Below are positions 34,401 to 47,202 of a DNA stretch of 64,000 bases, piece by piece (the stretch's first letter is position 1; every line of letters begins with the position of its first letter). The notes under the pieces were generated by a model, which worked only from the letters and a program-made list of their open reading frames with translations, had not been told where the DNA came from and ran no database searches. The translations under genes were made by a program, and so were the position numbers. This DNA comes from Corylus avellana (lineage: Eukaryota; Streptophyta; Magnoliopsida; Fagales; Betulaceae), in NCBI RefSeq assembly GCF_901000735.1, contig NC_081547.1, positions 24,668,046 through 24,732,045 of the forward strand, read 5' to 3'.

Positions 34401-36450
34401 TGTACTTTTCATATCCCAAGTGTTTTTGGGTAAAAAAGGTTTAGGATTAGGATTCAGTGAGTTTTCGTCATGACGACCTCATAACGATCCTGGGAGGAGC
34501 TTAACTTGTTTGTTAATTTAGAGGTAGAACACGATTCTAGTGTTCTTACAATATGGTTGCATTGAATTGTAGATGGAGTACGTACTTAAATACAACCTAG
34601 TACTTTGTCATGCGGATTAATCATTGTTTTCCCGCCAACTTCTTATTACTATATATCCTTGGTGGGTGGGATTAGGGTCAAGCTAAGGCTTGACCCGTTT
34701 TGAGGGAGCGTATGCTGTTTTTTATCGTCTAAGTCCCTCTTGTTGGTTGTCTCAACGGCAAAGGTGTTACTATGGTCATACTTTGGTAGAGAGTTCTAGC
34801 ATATGGTCTCCCCTTCGCCCTTTTCTCTTTTTTCGTGGGTAAAAAGAGAAAAAGAAGGTAGTCATGGAGATTACATATTGATTCAAAGAGACAAAGAGCT
34901 GACATTTTTTCCAAAGCTAGTAGCTGTAATGTGAGTAAGAAATTGATTTGTGAAAAGTGAAAAGGTTTGGTATTTTGAGTTACCATCATCTATAAAGACA
35001 TTTACAACCCTTTACAGTTAATGGTAAGACCACTTATCTTGGAAAGTTCAAACTACAAGGAAAGCAAATATGAAGCTATTTAAAACTGTTATCTTGAGAA
35101 TATTTTCTAGCCAAACAAACAGAGTTGTTTGGCTAGAAAATATTCTCAAGATAACATGTCAGAATAAATTGTAATAAGGGATGCATAAAATTTGCAGGAA
35201 ACTTGTGACCAAAAAGATTTTGCTAAAATGATTTGAATTTTGTAGTTGAGGTATGGCAAAGTAAACAAGGAAGCAAGCAACACCAACATTTTCAAGCATT
35301 CAGGGAAGTTATATTCAATTGCAGAAAATGACATCCCTCAGGAGATTGACATTTTTACACTAAAAACTTGTGACAATTGGGATGTTAATGGATCCTGGAA
35401 ACGACCTTTTACCAGCCACCCAAAGGTGCCCTCTTTGTATACCCACTCAAAAATTAGTGTACATTCACTTGGTATTTAAGAAATTATATTTTGCTCATTT
35501 CATCTGTCTTCCTGTTTACAGAGAGCTCCAGATACTGGAGAGTTGGTTATTATGGGGGTGGATGCTATCAAACCTTTTCTTGAAGTGGGAGTGGTTTCTG
35601 GTATTTATACTCTTTATTCAGAAAACAACACTCAAAAGTAATATTTTTAACAAGAGTTATGCTATATACTGTCTTACCGTTATCTCACTATACTGACATG
35701 ACACTATAAAACTGTCATTTGATCCGCCCTTGTTTAAAAATAAATAAATAATTAACAGTAGCTAAAGAAAACTAAAACGAATCAGCTCTTATAAAACAAG
35801 AAAAGCTGTAATTTTTATTTTTGTTGTTGCAGAAAACAGAGTAGGAAAACAGGGGAGATGGGAGTTGCAAAATCATATCTTTTATTCTCTCTTCTCTCTC
35901 TCCTTTTCTCTATGGTCCAGCAGTACAAGGAACTTTATACTTGATTTACACTCATTTCAGACTATACACATGACAAACATTAACCCATACACCTCACTTA
36001 ATTCTAACCAAAATTAACAAAGGATAACCATAGTAAAACATTTAACTATGCTTGCTACACAGAAGCAGTACATTTTTTATAGCACATTAACCCTAGAGAA
36101 ATGCTGCATGCACTTCTAAGAACTTATTCTTAAGTGCACTCTCTAACGTGACAGTAAAAATTATTATTGAATTGATTCATCTAAAATTTAATAATAATTT
36201 TTACTGCCACAATAAAAAATATATACTTAAGAGTAAACACTTGAAAGTAAATGCATTTTAATGAGCCCGGCTTTCTTTCCTTCCGCAGCCGATGGGAAGA
36301 AATTGATTCATAAAGTGGATGTCAAACTGAATAGGTGTACCCTATGCCATGACATAGGGGTAACCCAGAGGTAAGTAGTTAGTGATTTGACTTCCTTTTG
36401 TTTTGACATGTTACCAAATAATTAAAATTGATTAGTCCTACTATTATTAC

Positions 36451-36481
<31 letters not shown>

Positions 36482-38418
36482 TTTTGTGCAGGTATAATGT
36501 GATCTTGGATTTTCCACTGACTATAAACCTAAAAAGACTTATTAGTGGAGGCCCGTGAGTGCATTCCTTCTACAAATTTATGAAACTTTCGCTGCAAGAA
36601 ATTTAGTTATTAGCGATCAAAGTGCTTATCAACCACGACTTTTGCTAGTTGTCGCTAATATTAAAAAGAATTTCCTATTAACTTGGCGGGATTTTTTTAC
36701 GCACGCAGGTCATAGAAAAAAGATTTTAACGACGACTTTTTATGATTAGCAACGCGAAAAGCGGTCGCCAATAATAACATATCAGCTGATGTGATATCTT
36801 ATATAATTTAAATTTAAAGCATCAACATATTTTGTAGATTGATAAAGTACAATGGGGAAGAATATGCAAGGATTGGGATTATGCCTCGATATGGTGATTC
36901 AGATTCAATCCAGTGGTTTGAGGTGGAACCCTGTTGTTCTTTACATATTTTCAACAGTTTTGAGGATGATGGCGAGGTAAATTATTGAAAAGATCAACAT
37001 AACTAATTATTACCATCTTTTCAATAAGATTAACATAATTAATTAATTACTAATTCTTTGAAATGATATGTTTGCATGAGGATGAACAGGTTGTAGTGTG
37101 GGGGTATAGAGCTCTTGATTCAATCATTCCTGGGCCTGATATGGGTGTGAATAAATTTGAGTGGTTTTCCAGAAGATTTAGGCCTAAAAATTCAGATGAA
37201 AAAAGTATTGATGCCTCAACAGAAGATGGGTTACTATTTTCTCGTTGTTATGAGTGGAGATTACACATGCAGACTGGAGAAGTTAGGGAGAGAAATCTCA
37301 CTGGAACCAAATTCTCTATGGATTTTCCTATCATCAACGAAAATTTCATAGGTGTTAAAAGCAGATATGGGTACACCCAAGTTGTTGATTCAACTGCGAG
37401 CTCTACCTCTGGTAAAAGAGTTTAATAGTATCTCTCTTGGAGCTCGTTTGGAATTGCGTTTGATAAATATAGTTTTTAATTAAAAAAGCTATTTTCGGCA
37501 CAAGCTTCATTTTTAAGCTTTTGTCAAAAGTGCGTTTTGGTAATTTTTATGCTTTTGGACCCTTAAAAACGCTTTCAAGTTTTTTTTACCAAACGGGTAC
37601 TTTTTTTTTTTTTTTTTTTTTCAAACAGACTTTTTTAGTGTTAAACGCACTTTTTTGCCCCTCAAATGCACACCCAAACAAGCCCTTAATAGTTATTATT
37701 CAATATTTGTTATAGTAATTTTTGGTACGGCCTGGCCGGCGATGAAGAATACAAATCCCAAGAGATCAGGAATTTTAATATTGTATTAATATTTGATCAT
37801 CAGAGTGTTCCTGGTCCCTCTTCTCAGGTCCAACGTACCATAAATTGCTCTAGCAATATTTATCGTTAACAACTTGTTTAGTATATAATATGAAAAAATA
37901 AATTATGGACTTGTTTATTTTAGGCTTGCCTAAATATGGAGGTCTAGCCAAATTATACTTTGAGGAGGCAGACACAAGATCTAGTTTGGTAATTTGTGTA
38001 TACATTGATATCCCCTTGTCCTCTTCTTTCATTCATGCATGGATGTTTGATTATCCCAACTTTGTAGAGAAAAAGAAGTTGTGAGGAGGAGCTGATCAAG
38101 GTGGAATACCATATGTTTGAGGAGAACACCTTCTGCACTGGTGTTGCCTTTGCCCCAAAACATGGAGGTGTTGAAGAAGATGATGGCTGGATAATCACGT
38201 TTGTTCACAATGAAAATAGCAACACATCCCAAGTAAGGCAATGGCAATCATATCTTTTTGATAGATCTTTCTGTATGCTACTCTGGAATTATAGATATTT
38301 GTTTTCCTTGCAGGTTTATATAATTGATACCAAGAAGTTTTCTTGTGAGCCAGTTGCCAAAATTGCATTGCCATGCAGAGTTCCCTATGGATTTCATGGA
38401 GCTTTCATGACAATATGA
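31474..38418 (+). CDS. Carotenoid cleavage dioxygenase (CCD1-like clade), 13 exons, 604 aa
   Basis: Exons: 31474-31587, 32030-32167, 32275-32377, 34014-34273, 35246-35425, 35522-35600, 36289-36370, 36492-36554, 36838-36976, 37090-37411, 37924-37988, 38068-38232, 38314-38418. They sum to 1815 nt in one open frame with GT-AG borders. Non-haem iron dioxygenases of this family (RPE65 fold, PF03055) cut carotenoids or apocarotenoids with O2. The four iron-binding histidines are present: FTSHPK (about H263), LCHDIGVT (H312), SLHIFNSF (H376) and YGFHGAF (H598). Residues 1-38 are rich in S/T and poor in acidic residues, so plastid targeting is possible. The sequence fits the plant clade annotated as carotenoid 9,10(9',10')-cleavage dioxygenase 1-like, but is distant from classical CCD1; substrate cannot be inferred. 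The first Met (31474) was chosen because skipping 31917-31960 keeps the frame. RNGSNP replaces the usual RNGPNP. Confidence 0.93.
32924..33800. mobile_element. LTR-like direct repeats with a TRIM-like element between, in dioxygenase intron 3
   Basis: Two diverged direct repeats (32924-33050 and 33680-33790) share CTTCATGAAGA-TTGCACC, CTTTTTAAC-TC-ATG-AA and AT-GTGTGATC. Between them, TGGTATCAGAATC at 33115 is a typical plant primer-binding motif, preceded by a repeat unit ending TTTAACA. At 33243 the start TGTTAGTAATGATTAAGTGA resembles a second short terminal repeat after a purine-rich stretch (GAGGATGAG). This looks like a short non-coding LTR (TRIM) element nested in an older repeat. It makes up much of the 1.6 kb intron. 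Confidence 0.5.
36441..36482. repeat. (ATT)n microsatellite in dioxygenase intron 7
   Basis: About 13 ATT units ending 10 bp before the exon at 36492. It occupies the polypyrimidine region of the acceptor, so length changes here could affect splicing. Confidence 0.85.
37439..37687. mobile_element. hAT-like MITE in dioxygenase intron 10
   Basis: About 250 bp with short imperfect inverted ends: GAGCTCGTTTGGAATTGCG on the left and ACCCAAACAAGCCCTT on the right. A truncated relative is at 24218-24410. No coding capacity. Confidence 0.6.
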
Positions 38419-38892
38419 ATGTATTTTTTTTTTCTTTTCTCCAAGCTGGTTTAATCAAGCTACCTTCATCTTGGGTACGTTAGAATATTAATAAATGATT
38501 ATATTAGTTTAATTTTTTGAAATAAGTGATGGTTTAGCTAGTAGTAGAGTCAAAAGTCCTGAATTGGAACCTTATCTTCATCAATTGACTTTTTATTTTA
38601 ATTAAATATTGTAAGTATTAAATTTCACTTATTAAATGAGAGTTTAACTGTTTAATCCCACACATACATATAGTCTATGTTCATCTCAACAAATACTGGT
38701 CTTTATTTTGCCAGAAAACAAATTCTGGACTGAAGGTAGCAGTTTCTTTGAATTGTTTTATGGAAATGAGAGGTGCAAGATTTGGTGCATTAAATCCATC
38801 AAGAGAAAGAGAAACTGAAAAAGACATAGTTGGATCAAGAAGAGGTATTAGCCGAAAGGCTAAGAATTATGATTACAAAGAAAGTTGTTCCT

Positions 38893-38981
38893 AAGGAATA
38901 GCTCAATCGGCTCAAGCAAAGGTTACTAGTTCAAATCACCATTTCCCTTTTCCCTCTTCTAGTGTCATGTCAAAAAAAAAA
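38893..38981 (+). mobile_element. tRNA-derived SINE-like insertion with A-rich tail
   Basis: AATAGCTCAATCGGCTCAAG matches a pol III A box, and ACTAGTTCAAATCACC 20 bp later matches a B box. The unit ends in a run of about 11 A. This is the pattern of a short plant SINE between the dioxygenase and GT47 genes. Confidence 0.55.
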
Positions 38982-39149
38982 ATTACAAAAAAGTTTTTCC
39001 TCAATTGCACAAGGCATGATATATGTACGGTGTGAGCTAATATCAAGATTTTTCTTTTCTTCTGCTATTGAACATGCTGCTGAACTTTCCTTTTCTGCTG
39101 CTGCTGAATGACACTTTTGATCCAACTCAAGAAATACAATGTCTGTTTC

Positions 39150-41460
39150 TCATCGCGGATTTAATTGATAAAGTCTATTGTACCAAATTGAGTGGAGAAT
39201 CATATGAAAGATATCATACTTCACAGCATTAGCATGCCAAAGAAAGTGCTTTTGTACTTTTTTGACCCTTTTTTGCATCTGGAGATACCTCTTCTCTGGG
39301 ATCGAAAGGAGTATAGTCTTCAAATTTGGTATATCCTTCTCCGAGACGAAAACAGCAAAGGATTCCCATTTCAAAACTTCAAAAAATGGTGGCACAAAAT
39401 TGTCGGATATAATCACTGGAACACACTCATAAAATATGGCCTCCACCACGCGAGGGCTGTTGACTTCATAACCTTTTGCACATATACAATACTTGCTGTT
39501 CTTCATGTGATGGAGATAGTTCTTATTGCCCTTGGCCTTTGGCATTAGACCAAATATTTTCATGTCAGGATCTTTGTTTTCCCAGTGCTGTAACAGAATT
39601 GACCTTACATAGCCATGCATGCGCCCTGCAAAGAAAGCAAGAATTGACCTCTGGGAAGGAGGTTTGCCTCCAAGATCTCTGAGAGGATTCCGAGCCAAGC
39701 GCACGTATGTTTCTGGAAGAGACACATCCTTGCCTAAAACAAAACCTTCTTTGACATCAGCATTGCAGAGGGCTCTTATGCACTTGGCCATGATTCGGTT
39801 TGTTTCCGCTGGGGCCTGAAGAAGAGAGGCCATATTAGAACATCAAGACTAGAGTTTTGGATGACATAAAAATGACATCAATTGAATTGTTGTCAGAAGA
39901 TTTTTCTTGATTTAATTTCTTTTATGAAACGCATAAAGCAAAATTTGAAAGGAAGCGTGTAAAGTATACCCAATCATGACAAGCAACAAGAAAATGATCT
40001 GCTCCTCCAGTTCTGTTCCAGGAAGAATATTTTGCTGAAATCATATCCAAGTAGTTCCTCAAAAACTGTATAAACTTATCAAAGCTGTGCGAATTAGGTA
40101 CATAAAACGTTTCCTCCAACATCAGAGAGCTAAAGGGTAAGTAAAAAAGATGGGCTTTTCTTGGGTCTCTAGTAATGAATTTTTTGTTAGCTTCCAGCAG
40201 CTTCATGAACCATCCCTCAGATGCATATATTCCGTTGAGTCGTGGCTGGTGCAATATGGGTTTTTCTCCTTCCCTGTAAATGTATACTTTGAGATTGTCT
40301 TCCATTAACTCATAGCTCCTGCAAATTTGGATTACATAAATAAACCAAACAATCAATAAGTTATTTGCATGTAAGATTGCAGCTACAAGAGCTTCTGCGC
40401 ATTTTCAACAGAAATAGATGTGACTAACTCACCTTTTGAACATAGAAACATTCCTATAAATAGGAGCATAAAGATTTGGATCATTGTTTATGATGGGTGC
40501 ATTCTCAATCAGTAGTCGTGCATTTAGTAGTTCCTGGTCAACCACTGAAGACCACTGTGGTGTCTGCAAACAAAATGAACAAAATAAGGAACAGGACTGA
40601 AGCAATTTTACTCTAAAACAAGTCAATCACCTTTAACATGATTGCCAAAAAGATCCCATATCCTAACATAACTTGAAGCTGAAGCTAAAACATACCGCGG
40701 AATGGGATGAAGCACGGCTCTGAAGCAATAAATCACCCATCTCGGATATTGAAACTACTGAAGAGGTTGGCAACTCCAGGCCTTTATTAACCTTGGGGAC
40801 TCTGTTCAGGGAAGAATTCTTGCCTTTCCCAGATAATGGTGGAGAAGCTACATGTGGTGATGAATTCATAGGTGGTACTGCAGGCGAAGGGGATGCAAAA
40901 CCAGCATCTGAGCTTTCAATATGTTCTGAAGTGGAAGTATTATAATCCTTTTCAATCTTATGTATTGAAAAGTCACTATCTGTAGTATAGTTGGTTTGAT
41001 AAAATCTCTGTTCAGGTTCTCTAGCCTCCTCTGCTGCAGATCCATTATTTTCACTAGAAATATTATTTAGCTTTACCAAATTTTCAGGTGAAGAGTCCTT
41101 ATCTAGTCCTAGAGAGTGGTTTGAGCCTCCATTTTTACCTGATAAAGAAGCATCCTTGGGGATGCTATCCCTTCCATTAGAAGTATTAGCTCTCTCATGA
41201 ACAGAATATGTACTGTGGGAGTTTGAATCAATCAAATTCGTCATGTTACCAATAGACACAGATTGAGATGGTGAATCTCCATTCTGGAAGCTACTATTTC
41301 CCCCTACCGAAGCCTTACCAGCAGAAAATAAAGATGAGAGAAGATTACCATAAGGAAATTCACAATACTGGAACACTAAAATCACTGCAAACATCATGCC
41401 TATGAGCCATATCAATCTCCTAGCTTCCACCCGACATAAACATAGAAGTTCTCGACCCAT
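39150..41460 (-). CDS. GT47 exostosin-like glycosyltransferase, copy 1, four exons, 636 aa
   Basis: Exons on the minus strand: 40696-41460, 40433-40563, 39970-40318 and 39150-39815 (1911 nt, open, GT-AG). It is a type II Golgi-membrane protein by pattern: a short cytosolic N-terminus, one membrane segment at about residues 15-32 (IWLIGMMFAVILVFQ), a long serine/asparagine-rich stem to about residue 240, then the exostosin domain (PF03016). Family signatures include [73 protein letters not shown] and PVIISDNFVPPFFEVLKW. It resembles Arabidopsis probable glycosyltransferases such as At5g03795. GT47 enzymes build cell-wall polysaccharides or glycan side chains; donor and acceptor are unknown here. 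A 5' UTR exon (41461-41514) with acceptor GTGCAG lies directly before the ATG. Confidence 0.93.
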
Positions 41461-43057
41461 TGTGAGAAACCACTCAGTTAGTTGTTGGCTGAATTTCAGT
41501 GAACATACTCAACCCTGCACATTATTTCCAATCCCCAAGTTTAGTCAGAAAGAAAGCTCCTTTCCTACTTGCCAAACAGCTTAACAAAGTAACAAAAAAA
41601 AAAGAATCACACACAGAACACCTCTGAGGATGTAAGAGATTTCACGTACATACACCCCATTGGAACTTAAGAATAACTTACAATTAAAAATTTTAGAAAA
41701 TAAATATAGTAATTGGTTTTTCACCAATATCCAAGTTCAAATAAGTTAAGCCTTTTGTATCATATGATTCATATGAACATACCAACAGAATAGAAAAGCA
41801 TTTAAAGTTTGTTTTTATTAATATCTATACTCAGAATCCAAACAGATTATAAGTAAAATTCATATGAAATCAAAATAGTTAACAGTAAGTCAACTACCTC
41901 GCAACAAAACACTGTTACATCCAATTTGCATGAATACCCACAAATCAACAGGCAAAAAGTAACTCCTACAGCTCCCAATGCGGAGAAATACAACAAAAGA
42001 AAATTCAGGATATTCAAATATCTACCAAAGCTTAATTTTCTCACCAAGCAAATAACATTGAACTCCTATGCAACGGCATGCAAGAAAAGAATATTGTTCA
42101 TTCTTCGTTTTTGAAAAAAAAATTAATTAATTAAACACAAAAAAGAAACAGATTCCAAGACTTAGCTTGCATTTTATCAACTGGGTTTTTCACAAAACCT
42201 CCAGTGGTAAAACTATACACCAAATTTTCTTTTCTTTTCCCACACTTTCTTGGAAACCAAACACTCATTTTCTTGTTTTTATATGTACACTTCTACCGAC
42301 CTTGGAAGATGACCAACCTGACACCAGGAAGTTCTCTGATTCTTTGAAGTGCTAAACCTGAACAAAGGACAAAAAGAGCCTGAGCCTGAGCCTGTGGTCC
42401 ACTCGAAATCTCGAATATCGTACATAAAATGAGAAAGCTAACAAAAGGGTGGCCACACGGTTGCTGCCTTGATCCGATCCCTTTGTAACATGGAATTATA
42501 ATAATAAGATAAATGGCCAAGATCATCAAAAACAAGTTAACGCAGAGAGTATTTTACTAGAAAAGAAAAAGAAAAACAATGTACGGTTAAATTACAAATA
42601 GGGTTCTATTGAAAGTAATTATTGCTAGTAATTTGGACCGACAATATTAAAGATATCATTTGAGATTTATGTGTTTAAATAAATTTAAATTTTGAAATGC
42701 TCGAACAAATGAGTCGAATATAAAATCTTCTAGCACAAATTAATAATAATTCAAACACATAATAAGCACTTGGCGGAGCCACTTGAGGCTTTTGGGGTGC
42801 CACGAAAGCTTTTTTTTTTAAAAAAAAAATTTCTCTTCTACTTACGCAAGTTACCACTCGATACCCTCAAAAAAATTTTATGATACTTCCAATATAAATT
42901 ATCTGGCTCCGCCTATACTTAAATACTAGGCCTATGATCATACTTGGGTCATCTTTGTTTATGGAGTCTTTGATTTGGTCTGCATCACTCACATTAATTA
43001 GAAGCACATTTAATTCAGTTACGCATTGAGATAGGATTGCCTATATATATATATATA

Positions 43058-43185
43058 GTTGATTTTCAAATAATATGTCATTATCTCATGAGTTGGTGAT
43101 ATATTTTTCAAAATAATAAATTTGGGTTATTAATTACCTTTTTTTCTTCATCAATTACAACGCATTGTTCTTTTGCCTTATGAAC
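43058..43185. repeat. Left arm of a foldback element, copy 1 (rest missing)
   Basis: This matches 48801-48928, which is the left arm of the foldback element ending at 51210. In copy 1 only this piece remains; the partner arm is absent to the right of the hAT element. Confidence 0.65.
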
Positions 43186-44498
43186 TAGGGGTGCAAAGGC
43201 GGGCGGTTTTTAACCGCCCGCTAACCGCTAACCGCTATAACCGCCAACCGCCTAACCGCCTAACCGTCTAACCGCATTAACCGCTAACCGCCTAACCGCC
43301 ATAACCGCCTAGCGGTTAGCGGTTAGCGGTTATTGGGTCTACTAACCGTAACCGCTAACCGCTAACGCCTTTTTATATAATATATTTTTATAATTATAAT
43401 TATAAAAATATTTATACATATAACATAATCACTTGATCATTAAATCACAATTTTTTTTAAAAAATAATTAAATCACAATTTGAGTATTAATATATTATCA
43501 CTATAATTTATATGATTATATCATATAATCACTTGATCATTAAATCACAATTTTTTTTAAAAATAATTAAATCACAATTTGAGTATTAATATATTATCAC
43601 TATAATTTATATGATTATATCACATGAGATTGATCATTAAATCATTTGATTATATAATAATAAATTATACATATATAATATGACATAACTCATAAGTATA
43701 CCAATTCATACTAATACAACAATTAAATATCTAAAGACTTATTTCCAATGTATGTTATCAACTTATAAGTCTATATATGTTATAAGTCTATATATGTTAT
43801 AAGTCTATATAAGTCTATATATGCATATGAATAATATAAATGTATAATATCAAATTAAGTAATTGACATTGGATTAAACAATGACCAATGTGTTACTTAT
43901 AAATACAATTTAAGTATTAATGTATTATCATTATAATTTTAGTAATTTATATATTATCACTATAATTGATATGATTATATCACATGATGACTTGATCATT
44001 AAATCATATGATTATATAATAATAAATAATACATATATAATATGACATAACTCATAAGTCATAAGTCTACAAGTTAATCATATGATTAATGTACAATGAT
44101 AATCACAATTGATTCAATTGAATTAAACAATATGTTACTTATAACTACAAGTCTACAATTTAATTAAAGCATTATTAGATACTTTAGGAATTTAGGATTT
44201 AGGAGTTTGAACATTGCCATTTACCATTAGATATTAAGTTCAATTCAAAGAAAAAAAATTATAAGTAAATATGATAAGAATTTAAATAATTAATCATATG
44301 AATCATATGATATAATTTAATGAGACTATATGATTATATAATATCAAATTAAGTAATTGACATTAGATTCAACAATGTGTTACTTATAATTACAATTGAA
44401 GTATTAATGTATTTTTTGAACATTTTTTAGAAAAAAGAAATTTAACCATTTTTTGAAAGAAACAAAAAAAAGAAAATTAACAATTTTGAACAATTTTG

Positions 44499-44538
<40 letters not shown>

Positions 44539-45097
44539 ATATATATATATATATATAATTGCTTATAGTTATATTATATGCATATTGAATAATATAAATG
44601 TATAAGATAAATATTTAACTATATGATTCAATTACAATTCCAATACTTAATCAATTATTCATGTACAATGACAATGACAATGTGATTCATATAATATCAA
44701 ATTAAGTAATTGACATTGGATTAAACAATGTGTTACTTATAACTACAATTGAAGTATTTTTGTTTGTTTGTAAGTTTATAAGATCAACACTTAATCATAT
44801 AATCCAATGACAATTCAAATATTTATAGCAATTGGGCCCAAGAAGATATTAAAAATACAAGAAAAAAAAAATGAGGGTAAAAAAAAGCCCAAAAAAATAA
44901 GCCCAAAAAGCAAAAAAAAAAAGCTCAATTTTAAAAAAGCGGTTAGCGGGCGGTTATCTATTTTACTAACCGCTAACCGGCCACTAACCGCTAACCGCTA
45001 ACCGCTAAGCGGTTAGTGAAATTTACTAACCGCTAGGGCGGTTACGGTTAGCGGTTATTGCCACTAACCGCTAACCGTAACCGCCTTTGCACCCCTA
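43186..45097. mobile_element. Non-autonomous hAT element, copy 1 (1912 bp)
   Basis: The ends are inverted: TAGGGGTGCAAAGGCGG on the left and CCGCCTTTGCACCCCTA on the right. TAGGGGTG ends are typical of hAT transposons. Dense subterminal arrays of ACCGCTA/GCGGTTAG fill about 170 bp at each end. The AT-rich interior has internally repeated blocks (a unit with TTAAATCACAATTT-GAGTATTAATATATTATC repeats twice near 43435-43610) and no transposase. The left flank carries TTATGAAC (43178-43185), but the right flank is TTTATGGG instead, so this copy lacks a proper 8-bp duplication. Confidence 0.85.
44503..44560. repeat. (TA)n tract inside hAT copy 1
   Basis: TA repeats interrupted by GTATGTATG. At the same place copy 2 (about 50210-50262) has T-rich runs and a shorter TA tract, a main length difference between the copies. 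Confidence 0.8.
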
Positions 45098-45250
45098 TTT
45101 ATGGGTGGTCTCATCTGCTAGCAACACAAAAATAAAGAAAGGTTTTGGATACGTATTACATAGTAGGGCGGCTCAACTAATCATCTTTGGGTGATTTGAC
45201 AACCCTTAAAAAGATGATTTGATTACTACTAAATCGGGCAGTTTGAGGTG

Positions 45251-45350
45251 NNNNNNNNNNNNNNNNNNNNNNNNNNNNNNNNNNNNNNNNNNNNNNNNNN
45301 NNNNNNNNNNNNNNNNNNNNNNNNNNNNNNNNNNNNNNNNNNNNNNNNNN
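45251..45350. other. Assembly gap, 100 N, at the junction of the two GT47 copies
   Basis: The repeat copy resumes right after the N run, at a base matching 39609. The gap therefore sits exactly on the boundary between copies, typical of joined haplotigs or a collapsed repeat. Confidence 1.
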
Positions 45351-47202
45351 ATAGCCATGCATGCGCCCTGCAAAGAAAGCAAGAATTGACCTCTGGGAAG
45401 GAGGTTTGCCTCCAAGATCTCTGAGAGGATTCCGAGCCAAGCGCACGTATGTTTCTGGAAGAGACACATCCTTGCCTAAAACAAAACCTTCTTTGACATC
45501 AGCATTGCAGAGGGCTCTTATGCACTTGGCCATGATTCGGTTTGTTTCCGCTGGGGCCTGAAGAAGAGAGGCCATATTAGAACATCAAGACTAGAGTTTT
45601 GGATGACATAAAAATGACATCAATTGAATTGTTGTCAGAAGATTTTTCTTGATTTAATTTCTTTTATGAAACGCATAAAGCAAAATTTGAAAGGAAGCGT
45701 GTAAAGTATACCCAATCATGACAAGCAACAAGAAAATGATCTGCTCCTCCAGTTCTGTTCCAGGAAGAATATTTTGCTGAAATCATATCCAAGTAGTTCC
45801 TCAAAAACTGTATAAACTTATCAAAGCTGTGCGAATTAGGTACATAAAACGTTTCCTCCAACATCAGAGAGCTAAAGGGTAAGTAAAAAAGATGGGCTTT
45901 TCTTGGGTCTCTAGTAATGAATTTTTTGTTAGCTTCCAGCAGCTTCATGAACCATCCCTCAGATGCATATATTCCGTTGAGTCGTGGCTGGTGCAATATG
46001 GGTTTTTCTCCTTCCCTGTAAATGTATACTTTGAGATTGTCTTCCATTAACTCATAGCTCCTGCAAATTTGGATTACATAAATAAACCAAACAATCAATA
46101 AGTTATTTGCATGTAAGATTGCAGCTACAAGAGCTTCTGCGCATTTTCAACAGAAATAGATGTGACTAACTCACCTTTTGAACATAGAAACATTCCTATA
46201 AATAGGAGCATAAAGATTTGGATCATTGTTTATGATGGGTGCATTCTCAATCAGTAGTCGTGCATTTAGTAGTTCCTGGTCAACCACTGAAGACCACTGT
46301 GGTGTCTGCAAACAAAATGAACAAAATAAGGAACAGGACTGAAGCAATTTTACTCTAAAACAAGTCAATCACCTTTAACATGATTGCCAAAAAGATCCCA
46401 TATCCTAACATAACTTGAAGCTGAAGCTAAAACATACCGCGGAATGGGATGAAGCACGGCTCTGAAGCAATAAATCACCCATCTCGGATATTGAAACTAC
46501 TGAAGAGGTTGGCAACTCCAGGCCTTTATTAACCTTGGGGACTCTGTTCAGGGAAGAATTCTTGCCTTTCCCAGATAATGGTGGAGAAGCTACATGTGGT
46601 GATGAATTCATAGGTGGTACTGCAGGCGAAGGGGATGCAAAACCAGCATCTGAGCTTTCAATATGTTCTGAAGTGGAAGTATTATAATCCTTTTCAATCT
46701 TATGTATTGAAAAGTCACTATCTGTAGTATAGTTGGTTTGATAAAATCTCTGTTCAGGTTCTCTAGCCTCCTCTGCTGCAGATCCATTATTTTCACTAGA
46801 AATATTATTTAGCTTTACCAAATTTTCAGGTGAAGAGTCCTTATCTAGTCCTAGAGAGTGGTTTGAGCCTCCATTTTTACCTGATAAAGAAGCATCCTTG
46901 GGGATGCTATCCCTTCCATTAGAAGTATTAGCTCTCTCATGAACAGAATATGTACTGTGGGAGTTTGAATCAATCAAATTCGTCATGTTACCAATAGACA
47001 CAGATTGAGATGGTGAATCTCCATTCTGGAAGCTACTATTTCCCCCTACCGAAGCCTTACCAGCAGAAAATAAAGATGAGAGAAGATTACCATAAGGAAA
47101 TTCACAATACTGGAACACTAAAATCACTGCAAACATCATGCCTATGAGCCATATCAATCTCCTAGCTTCCACCCGACATAAACATAGAAGTTCTCGACCC
47201 AT
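45351..47202 (-). pseudogene. GT47 glycosyltransferase, copy 2, 3' end lost in the gap
   Basis: Exons 46438-47202, 46175-46305 and 45712-46060 equal those of copy 1, shifted by 5742 bp. Exon 4 is present only as 45351-45557 and ends at FFAGRMHGY, where the N run starts, so about 459 nt of coding sequence is missing. The translated sequence is identical to copy 1 where both exist. The only differences I saw in gene and leader are one substitution in the upstream region (A at 41505 versus G at 47247) and one base in an A run. It is partial because of the assembly rather than visibly mutated; 'pseudogene' here means incomplete. Confidence 0.85.

Noticed and set aside
43186..45097. GCGGTTAG arrays as a CRISPR or telomere-like array
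   Set aside because: The units have no spacers and lie at both ends of a TIR element, as subterminal repeats of a hAT transposon do.
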